From contig MNEA01000079.1 in the NCBI GenBank assembly GCA_001917435.1, positions 1 to 64,000 on the forward strand: a DNA stretch of 64,000 nt. The letters run 5' to 3'. The notes beneath the pieces were generated by a model. The model was not told where the DNA came from, ran no database searches, and saw only the letters and a program-made list of their open reading frames with translations. Made by a program: the position numbers and the translations under genes. Source of the stretch: Acidobacteria bacterium 13_2_20CM_2_57_6 (GTDB taxonomy: Bacteria; Acidobacteriota; Terriglobia; Acidiferrales; UBA7541). This document shows, piece after piece, positions 1 through 9,590 of the stretch (its first letter is position 1; every line of letters starts with the position of its first letter).

Positions 1-195
1 CGAAGCCCCCCTGTCCAGCAGAAAGGCACATCCACAGCCCAAGAAGTATGCCAAGGGCGGCAAAGAATGTCAACAGCGGATTGACGATATCCACAGGCGT
101 CCACAGAGGGCCATTGCCTGCTTCGGGCGTGATAGGATGCGCCAAAACCGTGACTCGCGACGTAAACCCGACAGCTTCGGGGAGGCCGGTGAGTA

Positions 196-1707
196 GTGAC
201 TGGCGTAAGGAAACCATCTGCTGCAGCCAAAGGTCGATTTGCTCTTCTTGAGCATCGCATCCTCTCGGACCTGAAAAAGCAGGGTATGTTGCGGCCAGGC
301 GATCGCGTGGGCGTGGCGGTTTCCGGCGGAGCGGATTCCGTAGCGCTGTTACGGCTCCTCCTAGAATTGCGTGGGAAGCTAGGCATCGTGCTCAGCCTCG
401 TTCACTTCAATCACAAGCTGCGCGGCAAGGCTTCCGATACTGATGAAAAGTTTGTCGCGCAACTGGCGGCACGGCATGGGCTGGAGTTGCACTCCGCTTC
501 CGTCGAGGTAGCCAAGAAGGCGAAAAAAGAGCGAGCCAACATTGAGGATGCCGCTCGGCGCGCGCGGTATGACTATTTTCGCGCTCTAACGGAATCGGGA
601 GTATGCAAACGTATCGCGGTAGCACACACGGCCGACGATCAAGCGGAGACGGTGCTCGCGCATCTCCTTCGAGGGACAGGCCTCGCGGGGCTTGGCGGGA
701 TTCATCCTGTCGCTGGTCCCATTATTCGCCCGTTGCTGCGCGTTAGACGCAGCGAGCTACGGCATTTTCTGCGCGCGCGGAAACAAACCTGGCGTGAGGA
801 TGCCACCAATAGAGACACCAAGAAGATGCGCGCGCGAATCCGGAAAAAACTTCTGCCCTTACTTGAAAAACAATTTCAGCCAGCAATCGTTGAGCACCTT
901 GCGACGCTCGCGGACCTTGCACGAGAGGATGAGGCATTTCTGAACGCGCTGGTTGAAGAGTGCGTCCGCGCGGCAGTTCAGGAAAACAGTGGACCAGCAC
1001 GAATCACGGTCGACGATTTGTTCCAGCCGTGGAAAAAGGGGGGATTAAACACGGAGAACGCGGAGTTCGTAAAAACGAGAAAAGCACTCAGCACGCGGAT
1101 GGTGAGGCGAATCGTGGAGAAGGTCAAGCCGCGCGCGGGCCAACTGGGCGCCAACCACGTTGAAGCCGTGCTCGAACTGGCGCGGAGGAGACAGAGTGGG
1201 AGTTCGCTCTCGCTGCCGGGCGGCGTGGAAGTACGAAAAGACCGGGACGCGCTTGTGTTTCATGCTGTAGAAAATATTGGAGAGCGAGCTTCGCAAAACA
1301 TGCCCCCGGAATATGAATACAAGATCGATTTGGCAGGCCGCGATAGCGAAGTGCGCGTTGCGGAACTGGGGTGCGTATTCCGCCTCACGGTGATTGACTG
1401 GCCTCCCCAGAGAGGGGAAACTAGTAGTTATGGGGCGGTTCTGGACCGCGACCGATTGCGTTTCCCGATGGTACTGCGCAATTGGCGCCCCGGAGACCGG
1501 TTGCGTCCCATGGGTCATCGAAGCGCTCACAAGCTGAAACGTTTACTGAACGAGAGGCACCTCAGCCGATGGGAGCGCGATGGCTGGCCGGTGCTCACAA
1601 GTGGCGGCGAGCTTGTATGGACTCGCGGTTTTCCCGTTGCCGCCGAATATGCCGCGAATGAAAGGACCCGGGCGGGCATTTTGATCGCCGAGGAAAAATT
1701 TGAGTAG
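196..1707 (+). CDS. tilS: tRNA(Ile)-lysidine synthase TilS
   Basis: Cytoplasmic ATP-dependent enzyme that attaches lysine to C34 of the CAU-anticodon tRNA-Ile, so that it reads AUA instead of AUG. The N-terminal PP-loop ATPase motif SGGADS is at residues 43-48, followed by the HFNHKLRG segment typical of the family; the C-terminal part carries the substrate-binding domain ending around 'GDRLRPMG...KLKRLL'. The length of 503 aa is at the long end for TilS. The start is GTG at 196 with a GGAGG-like site at about 180-185. The 3' end overlaps hpt by 8 nt, and tilS-hpt-ftsH is a widespread bacterial gene order, which supports all three calls. Confidence 0.95.
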   Translation: MTGVRKPSAAAKGRFALLEHRILSDLKKQGMLRPGDRVGVAVSGGADSVALLRLLLELRGKLGIVLSLVHFNHKLRGKASDTDEKFVAQLAARHGLELHSASVEVAKKAKKERANIEDAARRARYDYFRALTESGVCKRIAVAHTADDQAETVLAHLLRGTGLAGLGGIHPVAGPIIRPLLRVRRSELRHFLRARKQTWREDATNRDTKKMRARIRKKLLPLLEKQFQPAIVEHLATLADLAREDEAFLNALVEECVRAAVQENSGPARITVDDLFQPWKKGGLNTENAEFVKTRKALSTRMVRRIVEKVKPRAGQLGANHVEAVLELARRRQSGSSLSLPGGVEVRKDRDALVFHAVENIGERASQNMPPEYEYKIDLAGRDSEVRVAELGCVFRLTVIDWPPQRGETSSYGAVLDRDRLRFPMVLRNWRPGDRLRPMGHRSAHKLKRLLNERHLSRWERDGWPVLTSGGELVWTRGFPVAAEYAANERTRAGILIAEEKFE

Positions 1708-2263
1708 CCGAAAGGGAACGGCGTTTTCCGCGGCTCGCATCGCCGCACGTGTGGCGGCCTTGGGCAAAGAGGTCACGCGGGAGTACGCGGGGCGGCGACT
1801 GGATATAGTCATAACGCTGGATCGCGGTTTTGTTTTTGCGGCAGACTTGATGAGGCAGATCGATGCGACGGTTGTTTGCCATTTCGTCCGCGAAGAAGTG
1901 CGGGACGTCGAGCAAAGCGGGCACGCGAGGCGGGAAGTTTTTTTTGGTTCGGGCCCGGAATTGAAAGGCCGTGACGTGCTGCTGGTTGACGCGGTGCTGG
2001 AGAGCGGTGTGACGCAAGACTTTTTGCTGCGGCGGCTGGGCGAAAGCAAGCCGCGCTCGATCCGGCTGGCAGTGCTGCTGGATAAGCCGGCGAAGCGGCG
2101 AGTGGCCCTGGAGCCCGATTACTTTGGGTTCCGGACCGCATCTAATGATATGTGGGTTGGCTATGGCCTTGCGGCAGCCAACGGGACGGGGCGCAACCTC
2201 CGGCAGCTTTCTCCAGGGACCAATGGGATGCACAGGAAAAGCGGACGAGGGCGAAAGAAGTAG
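1700..2263 (+). CDS. hpt: Hypoxanthine phosphoribosyltransferase
   Basis: Purine salvage enzyme that converts hypoxanthine or guanine plus PRPP to IMP or GMP. The PRPP-binding signature is present as [12 protein letters not shown] in the middle of the 187-aa protein, and the DYFGF segment near the C-terminus corresponds to the purine-binding region. The start is TTG at 1700, inside the end of tilS, so translation is probably coupled to tilS. The basic C-terminal tail (KSGRGRKK) is longer than usual and its role is unknown. The family call rests on the motif and on the tilS-hpt-ftsH context. Confidence 0.9.
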   Translation: MSSRKGTAFSAARIAARVAALGKEVTREYAGRRLDIVITLDRGFVFAADLMRQIDATVVCHFVREEVRDVEQSGHARREVFFGSGPELKGRDVLLVDAVLESGVTQDFLLRRLGESKPRSIRLAVLLDKPAKRRVALEPDYFGFRTASNDMWVGYGLAAANGTGRNLRQLSPGTNGMHRKSGRGRKK

Positions 2264-2310
2264 AGAAGCTTTTATTCTCGGTTTCGGGTTGCAGGATTAG
2301 TGAGGACAAC

Positions 2311-4260
2311 GTGAATTCTAGTTCCACGGCAAAAACAATTCTCTTTTGGATTTCGATCGTCTTTCTGGGCGTGATGCTCTGGAAGCTGGTGTCCGCCAAT
2401 GGGGCGCAGGCGCGCGAGGAGGAACCCAGCTACAGCGAATTCATGCAAAAGGTCGACGCCGGCGACGTGAAAGAAGTCACGATGTACCTTTCGCCGAACA
2501 GCTACGAACTCAAAGGGGAATACGTTCGGCCTGCGAACCGCAAATTTCACACCACGGTATTCAAGGAGGACGCACCTGGGCTGGCCAAGGCCCTGCGCGA
2601 CAAGGCGGTACAAATCAAAGTGATAGAAGTGCACAGCGGCGACTGGGTGTTGATCCTTTTGAACGCTGCCCCGCTGATTCTTCTCGTGGGGTTTTGCTTG
2701 TTCCTGATGCGGCAGATGCAGTCAGGTGGAAACAAGGCATTGAGTTTTGGCAAGTCGCGCGCTCGGTTGCTTTCTGCGCAGCAGAAGAAGGCCACGTTCA
2801 AAGATGTCGCCGGAACGGATGAGGCCAAGGAAGAGCTGCAGGAAATCATTGAGTTCCTGAAGGATCCGCAGAAGTTCCAGAAGCTGGGAGGGCGAATTCC
2901 GAAGGGCGTGCTGCTTGTCGGGCCTCCAGGCACGGGTAAGACGCTGCTGGCGCGCGCCATCGCCGGTGAAGCCAACGTTCCCTTCTTCTCAATTTCCGGT
3001 TCGGACTTTGTGGAAATGTTCGTCGGCGTGGGCGCGAGCCGCGTTCGCGATCTGTTTGAACAGGGCAAGAAGAACGCGCCCTGCATCATCTTCATCGATG
3101 AAATTGACGCCGTTGGGCGGCATCGCGGTGCCGGACTTGGTGGCGGGCACGACGAGCGCGAGCAGACGTTGAACGCGCTGCTCGTTGAAATGGACGGCTT
3201 CGAATCGAACGAAGGCGTGATTTTGATCGCCGCGACGAACCGGCCCGACGTTCTTGACCCCGCGCTGTTGCGGCCGGGGCGCTTCGACCGTCGCGTGGTG
3301 GTGGCGCGTCCTGACGTCAAGGGCCGCGAAGAGATTCTTCGCGTCCACACGCGCAAGGTGCCCATCGGTGATGACGTGGATTTGTCCATCATCGCGCGGG
3401 GCACGCCGGGATTTTCCGGCGCGGATTTGGCAAACCTCGTGAATGAGGCGGCGTTGTGGGCTGCGCGCCAGAACCGCAAATTCGTCATGATGGTCGACTT
3501 CGAGATGTCCAAAGACAAGGTGATGATGGGCGTCGAGCGCAGGTCAATGATTCTTTCCGATGAGGAGAAGAAGAACACTGCGTATCACGAGGCCGGCCAC
3601 GCTCTTGTTGCTGCGATGACGCCAGGCGCTGACCCCGTCCACAAAGTGACGATTATCCCGCGCGGCATGGCTCTCGGCCTTACGATGCAGCTGCCGGAAG
3701 ACGACAAGCACACCTACACTCGCGAGTATTTGGAAGCGATGCTCGCCGTGCTCATGGGAGGCCGCTCGGCCGAGGAGATTTTTCTCGGTCACATCACCAC
3801 TGGCGCGGGCAACGACATTGAACGAGCCACGGAAATTGCGCGCAACATGGTCTGCGAATGGGGCATGAGCGAGTTGGGTCCGCTGGCTTACGGCAAGAAA
3901 GATGAAGCCATCTTCCTCGGCCGCGAAATCGCGCAACATCGCGATTATTCGGAAGACACCGCCATCCAGATCGACAAGGAAGTGAAGCGCATCGTTAACG
4001 GCGGCTACGAGAAGGCCAAGAACATCCTCGCGAACAACCGAGACATTCTTGAGCGCATCGCCCAGGCGCTGCTCGAACGGGAAGTCATCGACGCCAACGA
4101 AGTGAAGCTGCTGATGGAAGGCAAGCCGCTGCCGGACAAGCCGCGCACTCCTCCCACGCCACCGCCACAAGCTGCGCCGGGCACGGATCCGAAGGTGGTG
4201 CGTCCCGAGCTGCGGCCCGCGCCGGGTTTCACCCGTGGTGAAAACCCGGCAAAAGCGTAA
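2311..4260 (+). CDS. ftsH: ATP-dependent zinc metalloprotease FtsH
   Basis: Membrane-anchored AAA+ protease that degrades misfolded membrane proteins and short-lived regulators as a hexamer. The 649-aa product has TM1 at about residues 8-27, a periplasmic domain of about 80 residues, TM2 around '[15 protein letters not shown]', Walker A GPPGTGKT at 204-211, Walker B FIDEIDA, and the zinc site HEAGH at 426-430. I chose GTG at 2311, preceded by a TGAGGA site, over a longer frame opening at 2152, because the family begins just before TM1. The C-terminus is Pro-rich. The whole N-terminal TM1-periplasmic-TM2 region is repeated almost unchanged at 22029-22946, where it is fused to IspF. Confidence 0.97.
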   Translation: MNSSSTAKTILFWISIVFLGVMLWKLVSANGAQAREEEPSYSEFMQKVDAGDVKEVTMYLSPNSYELKGEYVRPANRKFHTTVFKEDAPGLAKALRDKAVQIKVIEVHSGDWVLILLNAAPLILLVGFCLFLMRQMQSGGNKALSFGKSRARLLSAQQKKATFKDVAGTDEAKEELQEIIEFLKDPQKFQKLGGRIPKGVLLVGPPGTGKTLLARAIAGEANVPFFSISGSDFVEMFVGVGASRVRDLFEQGKKNAPCIIFIDEIDAVGRHRGAGLGGGHDEREQTLNALLVEMDGFESNEGVILIAATNRPDVLDPALLRPGRFDRRVVVARPDVKGREEILRVHTRKVPIGDDVDLSIIARGTPGFSGADLANLVNEAALWAARQNRKFVMMVDFEMSKDKVMMGVERRSMILSDEEKKNTAYHEAGHALVAAMTPGADPVHKVTIIPRGMALGLTMQLPEDDKHTYTREYLEAMLAVLMGGRSAEEIFLGHITTGAGNDIERATEIARNMVCEWGMSELGPLAYGKKDEAIFLGREIAQHRDYSEDTAIQIDKEVKRIVNGGYEKAKNILANNRDILERIAQALLEREVIDANEVKLLMEGKPLPDKPRTPPTPPPQAAPGTDPKVVRPELRPAPGFTRGENPAKA

Positions 4261-4282
4261 CGTGCGCCTAGTTCAGGCAACC

Positions 4283-4316
4283 GTAGGGGCACGATATATC
4301 GTGCCCCTACTTTTTT
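4283..4316 (+). terminator. Rho-independent terminator after ftsH
   Basis: A perfect 28-nt palindrome (4283-4310, two 14-nt arms beginning GTAGGGGCACG) is followed directly by TTTTTT at 4311-4316. It lies 22 nt after the ftsH stop. Very similar GTAGGGGCACG palindromes occur as dispersed repeats in many bacteria, so it may also be one copy of such an element. Confidence 0.8.
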
Positions 4317-4341
4317 GGCGCGAAGGAGTACAATACGCGTT

Positions 4342-4650
4342 ATGGGAACCCGCAACAGCGAAAACCTTCACGTCACGTGCCCTTGCTGTCAGGCAAAGCT
4401 CGTCGTTGATCCCGTTTTTGGCGCTGTGCTCTCTCATGAAGCGCCCGTCAAGGCCGGCCCTAACGTGGACCTGAGCAACGCCCAGAAAATTCTCGCCGAA
4501 CAGAACCGCCAGCGCGAAGACAAGTTCGCGGACTCCTGGTTCCAGGAAACGAACAAGGAAGACATCCTGGCAAAGAAATTTGAAGAGGCGATGAAGAAAG
4601 CCAAGGACACTCCGGCGAGCAAACCCATCCGCGATTTTGACCTGGACTAG
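4342..4650 (+). CDS. Small zinc-ribbon-like hypothetical protein
   Basis: A 102-aa soluble protein of unknown function. It begins with a short zinc-knuckle-like segment (TCPCCQAKL, a CxC/CxxC pattern near residue 13) and continues as a charged, helical, probably coiled-coil region rich in K, E and Q (AQKILAEQNRQRED). There is only one Cys cluster, so zinc binding would need dimerisation or a partner. The start is ATG at 4342 with AAGGAG at 4323-4328, a rather long spacing. It sits between the ftsH terminator and folP, 75 nt upstream of folP, and could be cotranscribed with it. Confidence 0.7.
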   Translation: MGTRNSENLHVTCPCCQAKLVVDPVFGAVLSHEAPVKAGPNVDLSNAQKILAEQNRQREDKFADSWFQETNKEDILAKKFEEAMKKAKDTPASKPIRDFDLD

Positions 4651-4724
4651 CCACGCTCTTCCCTGGTCCTGCGACTTTGTGAACTCTCAGTAAAGTCTTC
4701 TCCCGCGCTACACTTCTACCTCTC

Positions 4725-5609
4725 ATGATTCGGCGCAAACTCTTTCGCCTCAGACTCAATTCGCGCACGCTGGTCCTCGGCGAACGCACGCTGGTCATGG
4801 GCGTGTTGAACGTGACGCCGGACAGCTTTTCCGACGCCGGCAAATTCTTGCAACCCGACCGCGCAATCGAGCAAGCCTATGCCATCGAGCGCGCTGGCGC
4901 CGACTTGCTCGACATCGGCGGCGAATCGACGCGGCCCGGATCCGTGGAGACGCCTCCCTGTGAAGAGCTGGATCGCATTCTTCCTGTCCTTGAAGCGCTC
5001 CGCGGACGCTTGAGAACTCCCATTTCTGTGGACACGCGCAGGGCCAGCGTCGCTGAGATCGCAGTCCGCGCGGGAGCAGAACTCGTCAACGACGTGTCCG
5101 GGCTGAGAAGCGATCCACAGGTTGCCGAAGTAGCCGCGCGCCACCGCGTGCCCCTGATCCTGATGCACATGCGCGGAGAGCCCCGAACAATGCAGTCGGG
5201 AGGATTTGCGCGAGATGTCATGAAAGATGTCATCCAAGGATTGCGGAAATCCATGGCCGTAGCGCGCAAGGCGGGCGTGGCGAAATCACAGATGATCCTC
5301 GATCCGGGGATCGGCTTCGGCAAAAGCTTCGCGCAGAATTACGAAATACTGCAAAAGCTCCCGCAACTGGCGAAGCTCGGTTTCCCGCTACTGGTCGGAA
5401 CTTCGCGCAAAGGATTTCTTGGCGCGACCTTGGCCCGGGACGGTAGAGCCGCTCCCCCGGAGGACCGTATCTGGGGCACTGCTGCGACTGTTACTTCGAG
5501 CATTCTGCACGGGGCGCATATTGTGCGCGTGCACGACGTCGCTGAGATGATTCAAGTCGCGCGCGTCGCCGACTGCCTTATCGATCCTAAGCACACGCCG
5601 AGGAACTAG
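4725..5609 (+). CDS. folP: Dihydropteroate synthase
   Basis: Folate-biosynthesis enzyme that condenses 6-hydroxymethyl-7,8-dihydropterin pyrophosphate with p-aminobenzoate. The TIM-barrel signatures are present: NVTPDSFSD at about 29-37 (pyrophosphate/pABA loop), GGESTRPG at 65-72, the NDVSG strand, GTSRKGF, and a C-terminal HDVAEM. The 294-aa length is normal. Its place in the hpt-ftsH-folP neighbourhood is common to many bacteria. Confidence 0.96.
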   Translation: MIRRKLFRLRLNSRTLVLGERTLVMGVLNVTPDSFSDAGKFLQPDRAIEQAYAIERAGADLLDIGGESTRPGSVETPPCEELDRILPVLEALRGRLRTPISVDTRRASVAEIAVRAGAELVNDVSGLRSDPQVAEVAARHRVPLILMHMRGEPRTMQSGGFARDVMKDVIQGLRKSMAVARKAGVAKSQMILDPGIGFGKSFAQNYEILQKLPQLAKLGFPLLVGTSRKGFLGATLARDGRAAPPEDRIWGTAATVTSSILHGAHIVRVHDVAEMIQVARVADCLIDPKHTPRN

Positions 5610-5633
5610 ACAAAGAGCATCCAACGGGAAGCA

Positions 5634-5662
5634 TGCCGTCAGCGAGCTTCCTTCGGTATAAT
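5634..5662 (+). promoter_or_regulatory. Candidate sigma-70 promoter for the M28 peptidase gene
   Basis: A perfect -10 hexamer TATAAT is at 5657-5662, with a weak -35 (TGCCGT, 5634-5639) 17 nt upstream. It lies in the 113-nt gap after folP, and transcription would start about 55 nt before the ATG at 5723. It is supported only by motif and position. Confidence 0.45.
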
Positions 5663-5722
5663 CCGCTCTGCAACCCGCACTGATAGCTTTGCCGAGAAAT
5701 TTTAGGAAAAGAGAGCCAACTC

Positions 5723-7294
5723 ATGCTGCAGCACCCGATTTTTCTTATTCCTCTTCTTTGCCTTTTTGCTTGGACTGCGTCTGTGCAAGCCCAGCTCCCT
5801 CCGGCGAAGCAAAATCCCCTGATCCCGGGGCAAGCTGCGAAAGGGGCGGCGGCGGGTTGCTCGACCACGGAAGCATCATCGTGTGCTGAGGCCGCGGCGA
5901 AAATTCTGCCAATCGTGATGGGTCCATCGCCCATGGAAGAGAATCTGCGACGGCTTACGGACGAAATCGGTGGTCGCGTAACCGGCTCGCCGGAAATGGC
6001 CAAGGCTGTGGAGTGGGGCGTGGTGGCCTTTCGAACGGCGGGCGTGGATGTTCGCACGGAGAAATACACGCTGCCGGTGACCTGGAGCGAGGGCAACACG
6101 CGACTCGAATTGCTGGGCCCCGTGAAATTTCCCGTGCGGTTAAAGGCGACGGGGTGGTCACCGGCGACGCCAGCAGACGGAATTGAGGCGAATCTCGTCG
6201 ATGTGGGGTACGGCGGTGAGGACGATTTTGCAAAGGCGGGCGGATTCGTCAAAGGCGCGATTCTTTTGGTTCACAGCGACATCGGTTCGACGTGGGCCGA
6301 TCTGTTCAATGAATACATGCGGCCACCGATGATTATCGGGCATACCGTCAAGAACGGCGCGAAAGCCATCCTGTGGATGGGCGCGAGGGAAAGGCTGTTG
6401 CTCTATCGCCATACGAATTCGCTTGCCGGTGAGATCGACAAGATTCCGCAGGCCGTCGTGGCGCGCGAAGACGCCATGCGGCTTGCGCGGACCGTCGCCG
6501 CCTATCCCGGAAAAGTACGAGTGCACCTTGACATGCCTAATAAGTCTGGCAAGCCGATGGAGCAGGAGAATGTTGTCGGCGAAATTCGCGGCTATGAAAA
6601 GCCGGACGAGATCGTCATTCTTGGCGCGCATCTGGATTCGTGGGAGCTGGGCACGGGGGCCCTCGACAATGGCTGCAACGCGGCTCTGGTGATTGAAGCG
6701 GCGCGGGCGATCAAGGCGACGGGACTTCTGCCACGGCGGACCATTCGCTTTGTGCTCTTCAGCGGCGAGGAGCAAGGAACGATTGGTTCATTTGAATACG
6801 TGAAGGCGCATCGCGCGGAACTCGATAAAATCCGCGCGATGATCACCTTTGATGCGGGCATTGGCCGCGTCACCGGGTTTTCGCTGGGTGGGCGCCGCGA
6901 CATTGAGGCAGGCGTGCGCGAAGTCCTCAAACCGCTGGAATCCTGGGGTGCGAACAATCACACCTATGACGCTTCCTTCGGCACCGACAATTTTGATTTC
7001 CTGCTCGAAGGCCTGCCCACCCTGGTAGCAAATCAAGAAGAGGCCAACTACCTGCCGAATTATCACGCGGCTTCGGACACGCTGGACAAAGTCGATATGC
7101 GCGAACTCAAGTTGCACACCGTGCTCGCTGCTCTGACGGCGTGGGGAATTGCCGACCGCACCGAACCGCTCGGCAAGCGCCTCTCCCGCGCGGAACTGGA
7201 TGTTCTGGTTAAGGAAACCGGACTCGACCAGCAGCTGAAATTGCTTGGTTATTGGGACGCCTGGCGGAGCGGCGCGCGCGGCCGCAAACCGTAG
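5723..7294 (+). CDS. Secreted M28 family zinc peptidase (carboxypeptidase Q-like)
   Basis: Exported di-zinc aminopeptidase or carboxypeptidase of 523 aa. A signal peptide (residues 1-24, ending ASVQAQ) is followed by a PA-type insertion domain and the M28 catalytic domain. The metal ligands I can place are H303 (GAHLDSW), D315 (ALDNG), the E349-E350 pair (SGEEQG), D377 (TFDAG) and H448 (NYHAASD), the usual H-D-E-D-H set. It probably acts in the periplasm or outside the cell to liberate amino acids. The exact substrate cannot be read from sequence. Confidence 0.9.
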   Translation: MLQHPIFLIPLLCLFAWTASVQAQLPPAKQNPLIPGQAAKGAAAGCSTTEASSCAEAAAKILPIVMGPSPMEENLRRLTDEIGGRVTGSPEMAKAVEWGVVAFRTAGVDVRTEKYTLPVTWSEGNTRLELLGPVKFPVRLKATGWSPATPADGIEANLVDVGYGGEDDFAKAGGFVKGAILLVHSDIGSTWADLFNEYMRPPMIIGHTVKNGAKAILWMGARERLLLYRHTNSLAGEIDKIPQAVVAREDAMRLARTVAAYPGKVRVHLDMPNKSGKPMEQENVVGEIRGYEKPDEIVILGAHLDSWELGTGALDNGCNAALVIEAARAIKATGLLPRRTIRFVLFSGEEQGTIGSFEYVKAHRAELDKIRAMITFDAGIGRVTGFSLGGRRDIEAGVREVLKPLESWGANNHTYDASFGTDNFDFLLEGLPTLVANQEEANYLPNYHAASDTLDKVDMRELKLHTVLAALTAWGIADRTEPLGKRLSRAELDVLVKETGLDQQLKLLGYWDAWRSGARGRKP

Positions 7295-7419
7295 ATTCGG
7301 CATTCCATTCTATACAACAGATCCACGTGACCGGCATCTCTTTGGACGCATGGCATATCTCGTGGAGCCCTTCCCGGTATACTGGAAGCGTGGGGATTGC
7401 GAAAAACGAATTAAATCGA

Positions 7420-7899
7420 ATGGAACGGCGATTCATTCTGGGCGTGGACTATGGCCGCTCGAGGATTGGACTTGCTCTGGCGGATACCGAGACGCGGATG
7501 GCCAGGCCGCTAAGCACGATAGAACGCATCAACCGCAACGAGGATATGCGACGGCTGCGTGAGTTGGTGCGCAAACACGGGGTGAGGCAGATTGTCATGG
7601 GGTTGCCGCTGCGGCTGGATGGCACGCGCGGCGAAATGGCCGAAGAGGCGGAACGCTTCGCGCAACGTGTGTGGAAACAGATTGGCGTGCCGGTGGAAAT
7701 GGTGGATGAAAGACTTACCAGCTGGGAGGCTGAACGCCTGCTGGAAGAAGTTCAGGGACGATTCATCCACGAGGAAAAATTGGGCGGCAGCAAGAAACCG
7801 AAAAATATCCAGGCCAAAATGAGCGTAGACGCTGTAGCGGCCGCTGTAATCTTGAAAGAGTACCTGAATCGCCAGGAGCAGACGGCCGATAAGGCCTGA
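7420..7899 (+). CDS. ruvX: RuvX/YqgF family nuclease (pre-16S rRNA processing)
   Basis: RNase H-fold protein implicated in 5' maturation of 16S rRNA. The N-terminal LGVDYGRSRIG strand with the catalytic Asp is present, as are MGLPLRLDG, VDERLTS and a late MSVDAVAA motif supplying the other acidic residues. The predicted 159 aa is normal for the family. The ATG at 7420 is preferred because the family begins just before the first strand; a GTG at 7390 is an alternative. A TATACT box at 7378-7383 could belong to a promoter for this gene. It is followed 30 nt later by mltG. Confidence 0.92.
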   Translation: MERRFILGVDYGRSRIGLALADTETRMARPLSTIERINRNEDMRRLRELVRKHGVRQIVMGLPLRLDGTRGEMAEEAERFAQRVWKQIGVPVEMVDERLTSWEAERLLEEVQGRFIHEEKLGGSKKPKNIQAKMSVDAVAAAVILKEYLNRQEQTADKA

Positions 7900-7929
7900 G
7901 CGAACTGGGAATGATGGCGTGAGGTTTAG

Positions 7930-9036
7930 TTGAAACATTTGGTCGTGCTATTACTGCTTGTCGCGCTGATTGCTGGGGGCACCGCAGCATGGATGTGGTA
8001 TGGAATGACGCACCCATACCAGGGATTTGCAAAAGAAGGTGTCTTCGTTGAAGTGCCACGAGGGGCGTCGCGCCGGTATGTGGGGTACATTCTGAAAAAG
8101 AATGGCGTGGTGCGTAGCAAGCTGGCTTTCGAGATTTACGCGCGGCGGCATCCGAAGCGCACGCTTCAGGCGGGGGAATACTTCTTCGATCACGCGATGA
8201 CCGGCAGCGATGTCTTCTGGAAAGTCGCAAACGGCCAGGTGTTCCAACAGCCGTTCACGGTGCGCGAAGGCGAAACGATGTTCGACATCGCACGCGAGCT
8301 AGAGGCAGGAAAGTTCATGCGCGCCGGCGATTTACTTTACGCGGCGGGTGATCCGTCGCTGATTCGCGATCTTGCGCCTGAAGCGCAGACGCTCGAAGGT
8401 TTCCTCTTCCCTGCCACTTATGAGCTTCCCCGCCACCCCGCAGCCAGCGAATTAACGGCGGAAATGGTGCGCAAGTTCAAGGAGGAATGGAAGCGCATTG
8501 CGACGCCGGCGTCGGGTGCACCAACAAACGAAGGCGACCACCGGTCCGTGAACAGGATTGTGACTCTTGCATCTCTCGTGGAACGGGAGACACCGAAACC
8601 CGAGGAGCGTCCGCTGGTGGCCGGCGCATTTGAAAATCGTCTCCGCAAAGGCATGCGATTGCAATGCGATCCGACCGTGATTTACGGGATGGAGCGGCTT
8701 GGAAAATACAACGGCAGCCTGACCGGGAAGGACCTGCAGTTCGATTCCGCTTATAATACCTATGAGCACGGCGGTCTGCCCCCCGGACCGATCGGCAATC
8801 CTGGCGAAGCGTCCCTGCGCGCCGCGATGCAGCCAGCGCAGACAAATTACTTGTATTTCGTGGCCAACACGCAGGGGGGGCATTTTTTTAGCGCCACACT
8901 GGCGGAACACAACAAGAATGTGGTGAAGTATCGCCGGCTGCTGGCAGGACTTCCCGCAGATCCTCCGCCACCCCCGACTCCGCCTCCCAGCCCCAAGAAA
9001 AGACACAGCAAGCTGCATCGAGGCAAAGCCAGATGA
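7930..9036 (+). CDS. mltG: Endolytic murein transglycosylase MltG
   Basis: Inner-membrane lytic transglycosylase that cuts nascent glycan strands and sets peptidoglycan chain length. A single N-terminal TM segment (residues 3-23) is followed by the YceG fold, with the catalytic glutamate in SLVERE (E218) and the conserved SAYNTYEH and GLPPGPIGNPG segments. The C-terminus is a Pro-rich, basic tail (PPPPPTPPPSPKK). The start is TTG at 7930. The stop overlaps the next gene as ATGA at 9033-9036, so the two are probably translationally coupled. Confidence 0.95.
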   Translation: MKHLVVLLLLVALIAGGTAAWMWYGMTHPYQGFAKEGVFVEVPRGASRRYVGYILKKNGVVRSKLAFEIYARRHPKRTLQAGEYFFDHAMTGSDVFWKVANGQVFQQPFTVREGETMFDIARELEAGKFMRAGDLLYAAGDPSLIRDLAPEAQTLEGFLFPATYELPRHPAASELTAEMVRKFKEEWKRIATPASGAPTNEGDHRSVNRIVTLASLVERETPKPEERPLVAGAFENRLRKGMRLQCDPTVIYGMERLGKYNGSLTGKDLQFDSAYNTYEHGGLPPGPIGNPGEASLRAAMQPAQTNYLYFVANTQGGHFFSATLAEHNKNVVKYRRLLAGLPADPPPPPTPPPSPKKRHSKLHRGKAR

Positions 9037-9590
9037 CCGAAGATCTGAAATCAAAGAAAGCGCTGATCCTGGAAACTGCGCGGGAGATAAAAGTACAACA
9101 ATGGACGCCCGCAGAAATCGACCAGCTGCGCCGGCGGCTGCTGGCAGAACATGGCGAGGCCGGCAAAACGGGAATGGAATATATCGCGGATGTGCTGAAA
9201 GACGCGGGACAAAAGGTAACCATCAACCAGATGGAAGAAGCCGAGGAACAATACGAGGAAGAATTCGAGGATCTGCTGCATTTCAAAACGCTGGAGGACG
9301 CCGAAGTCAGCATCATGCGGCTGGATGAATTAATGCGCAAGTTCCGTGCCCATGGGGAGCACGCGGCCGTGGAGCGCGTCTTGAACGTAGCGCGCCTCGG
9401 CAAGCGCCGCGCGGAGATGATCTCGCGCAACCGCAAGGTGGAAGCTCAAAAACGCGCTGAAAAAGTGGAGATCGCCGGATGGTTCCGCATCTGGCTGGAA
9501 ACGCCGGACGCCTTCTTTGACTGGCTCGACGTTCGGAAACAGTCGCCCGATTTTCGCGCCAAGTTTCCGCAGTCGGAGTCCGAAGAATGA
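9033..9590 (+). CDS. Conserved hypothetical protein coupled to mltG
   Basis: A 185-aa soluble, very charged, mainly alpha-helical protein that I do not recognise. It has no signal peptide or TM segment; an acidic stretch (EEAEEQYEEEFEDL) sits in the middle, and the C-terminal part is richer in aromatic residues (WFRIWLETPDAFFDWLD). Both ends overlap neighbours by ATGA, with mltG upstream and the next unknown gene downstream, so the three products are probably made together. The context suggests a cytoplasmic role linked to the envelope, but the sequence gives no direct function. Confidence 0.75.
   Translation: MTEDLKSKKALILETAREIKVQQWTPAEIDQLRRRLLAEHGEAGKTGMEYIADVLKDAGQKVTINQMEEAEEQYEEEFEDLLHFKTLEDAEVSIMRLDELMRKFRAHGEHAAVERVLNVARLGKRRAEMISRNRKVEAQKRAEKVEIAGWFRIWLETPDAFFDWLDVRKQSPDFRAKFPQSESEE

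Noticed and set aside
28..106. Three TCCACAG words at 30-37, 89-96 and 99-106 as DnaA boxes or an origin
   Set aside because: None matches TTATCCACA fully, there is no AT-rich unwinding region or dnaA/dnaN, and the segment is too short.
2152..2310. N-terminal extension of ftsH
   Set aside because: It overlaps hpt, has no signal, and the FtsH family begins at the GTG at 2311 with a TGAGGA site.
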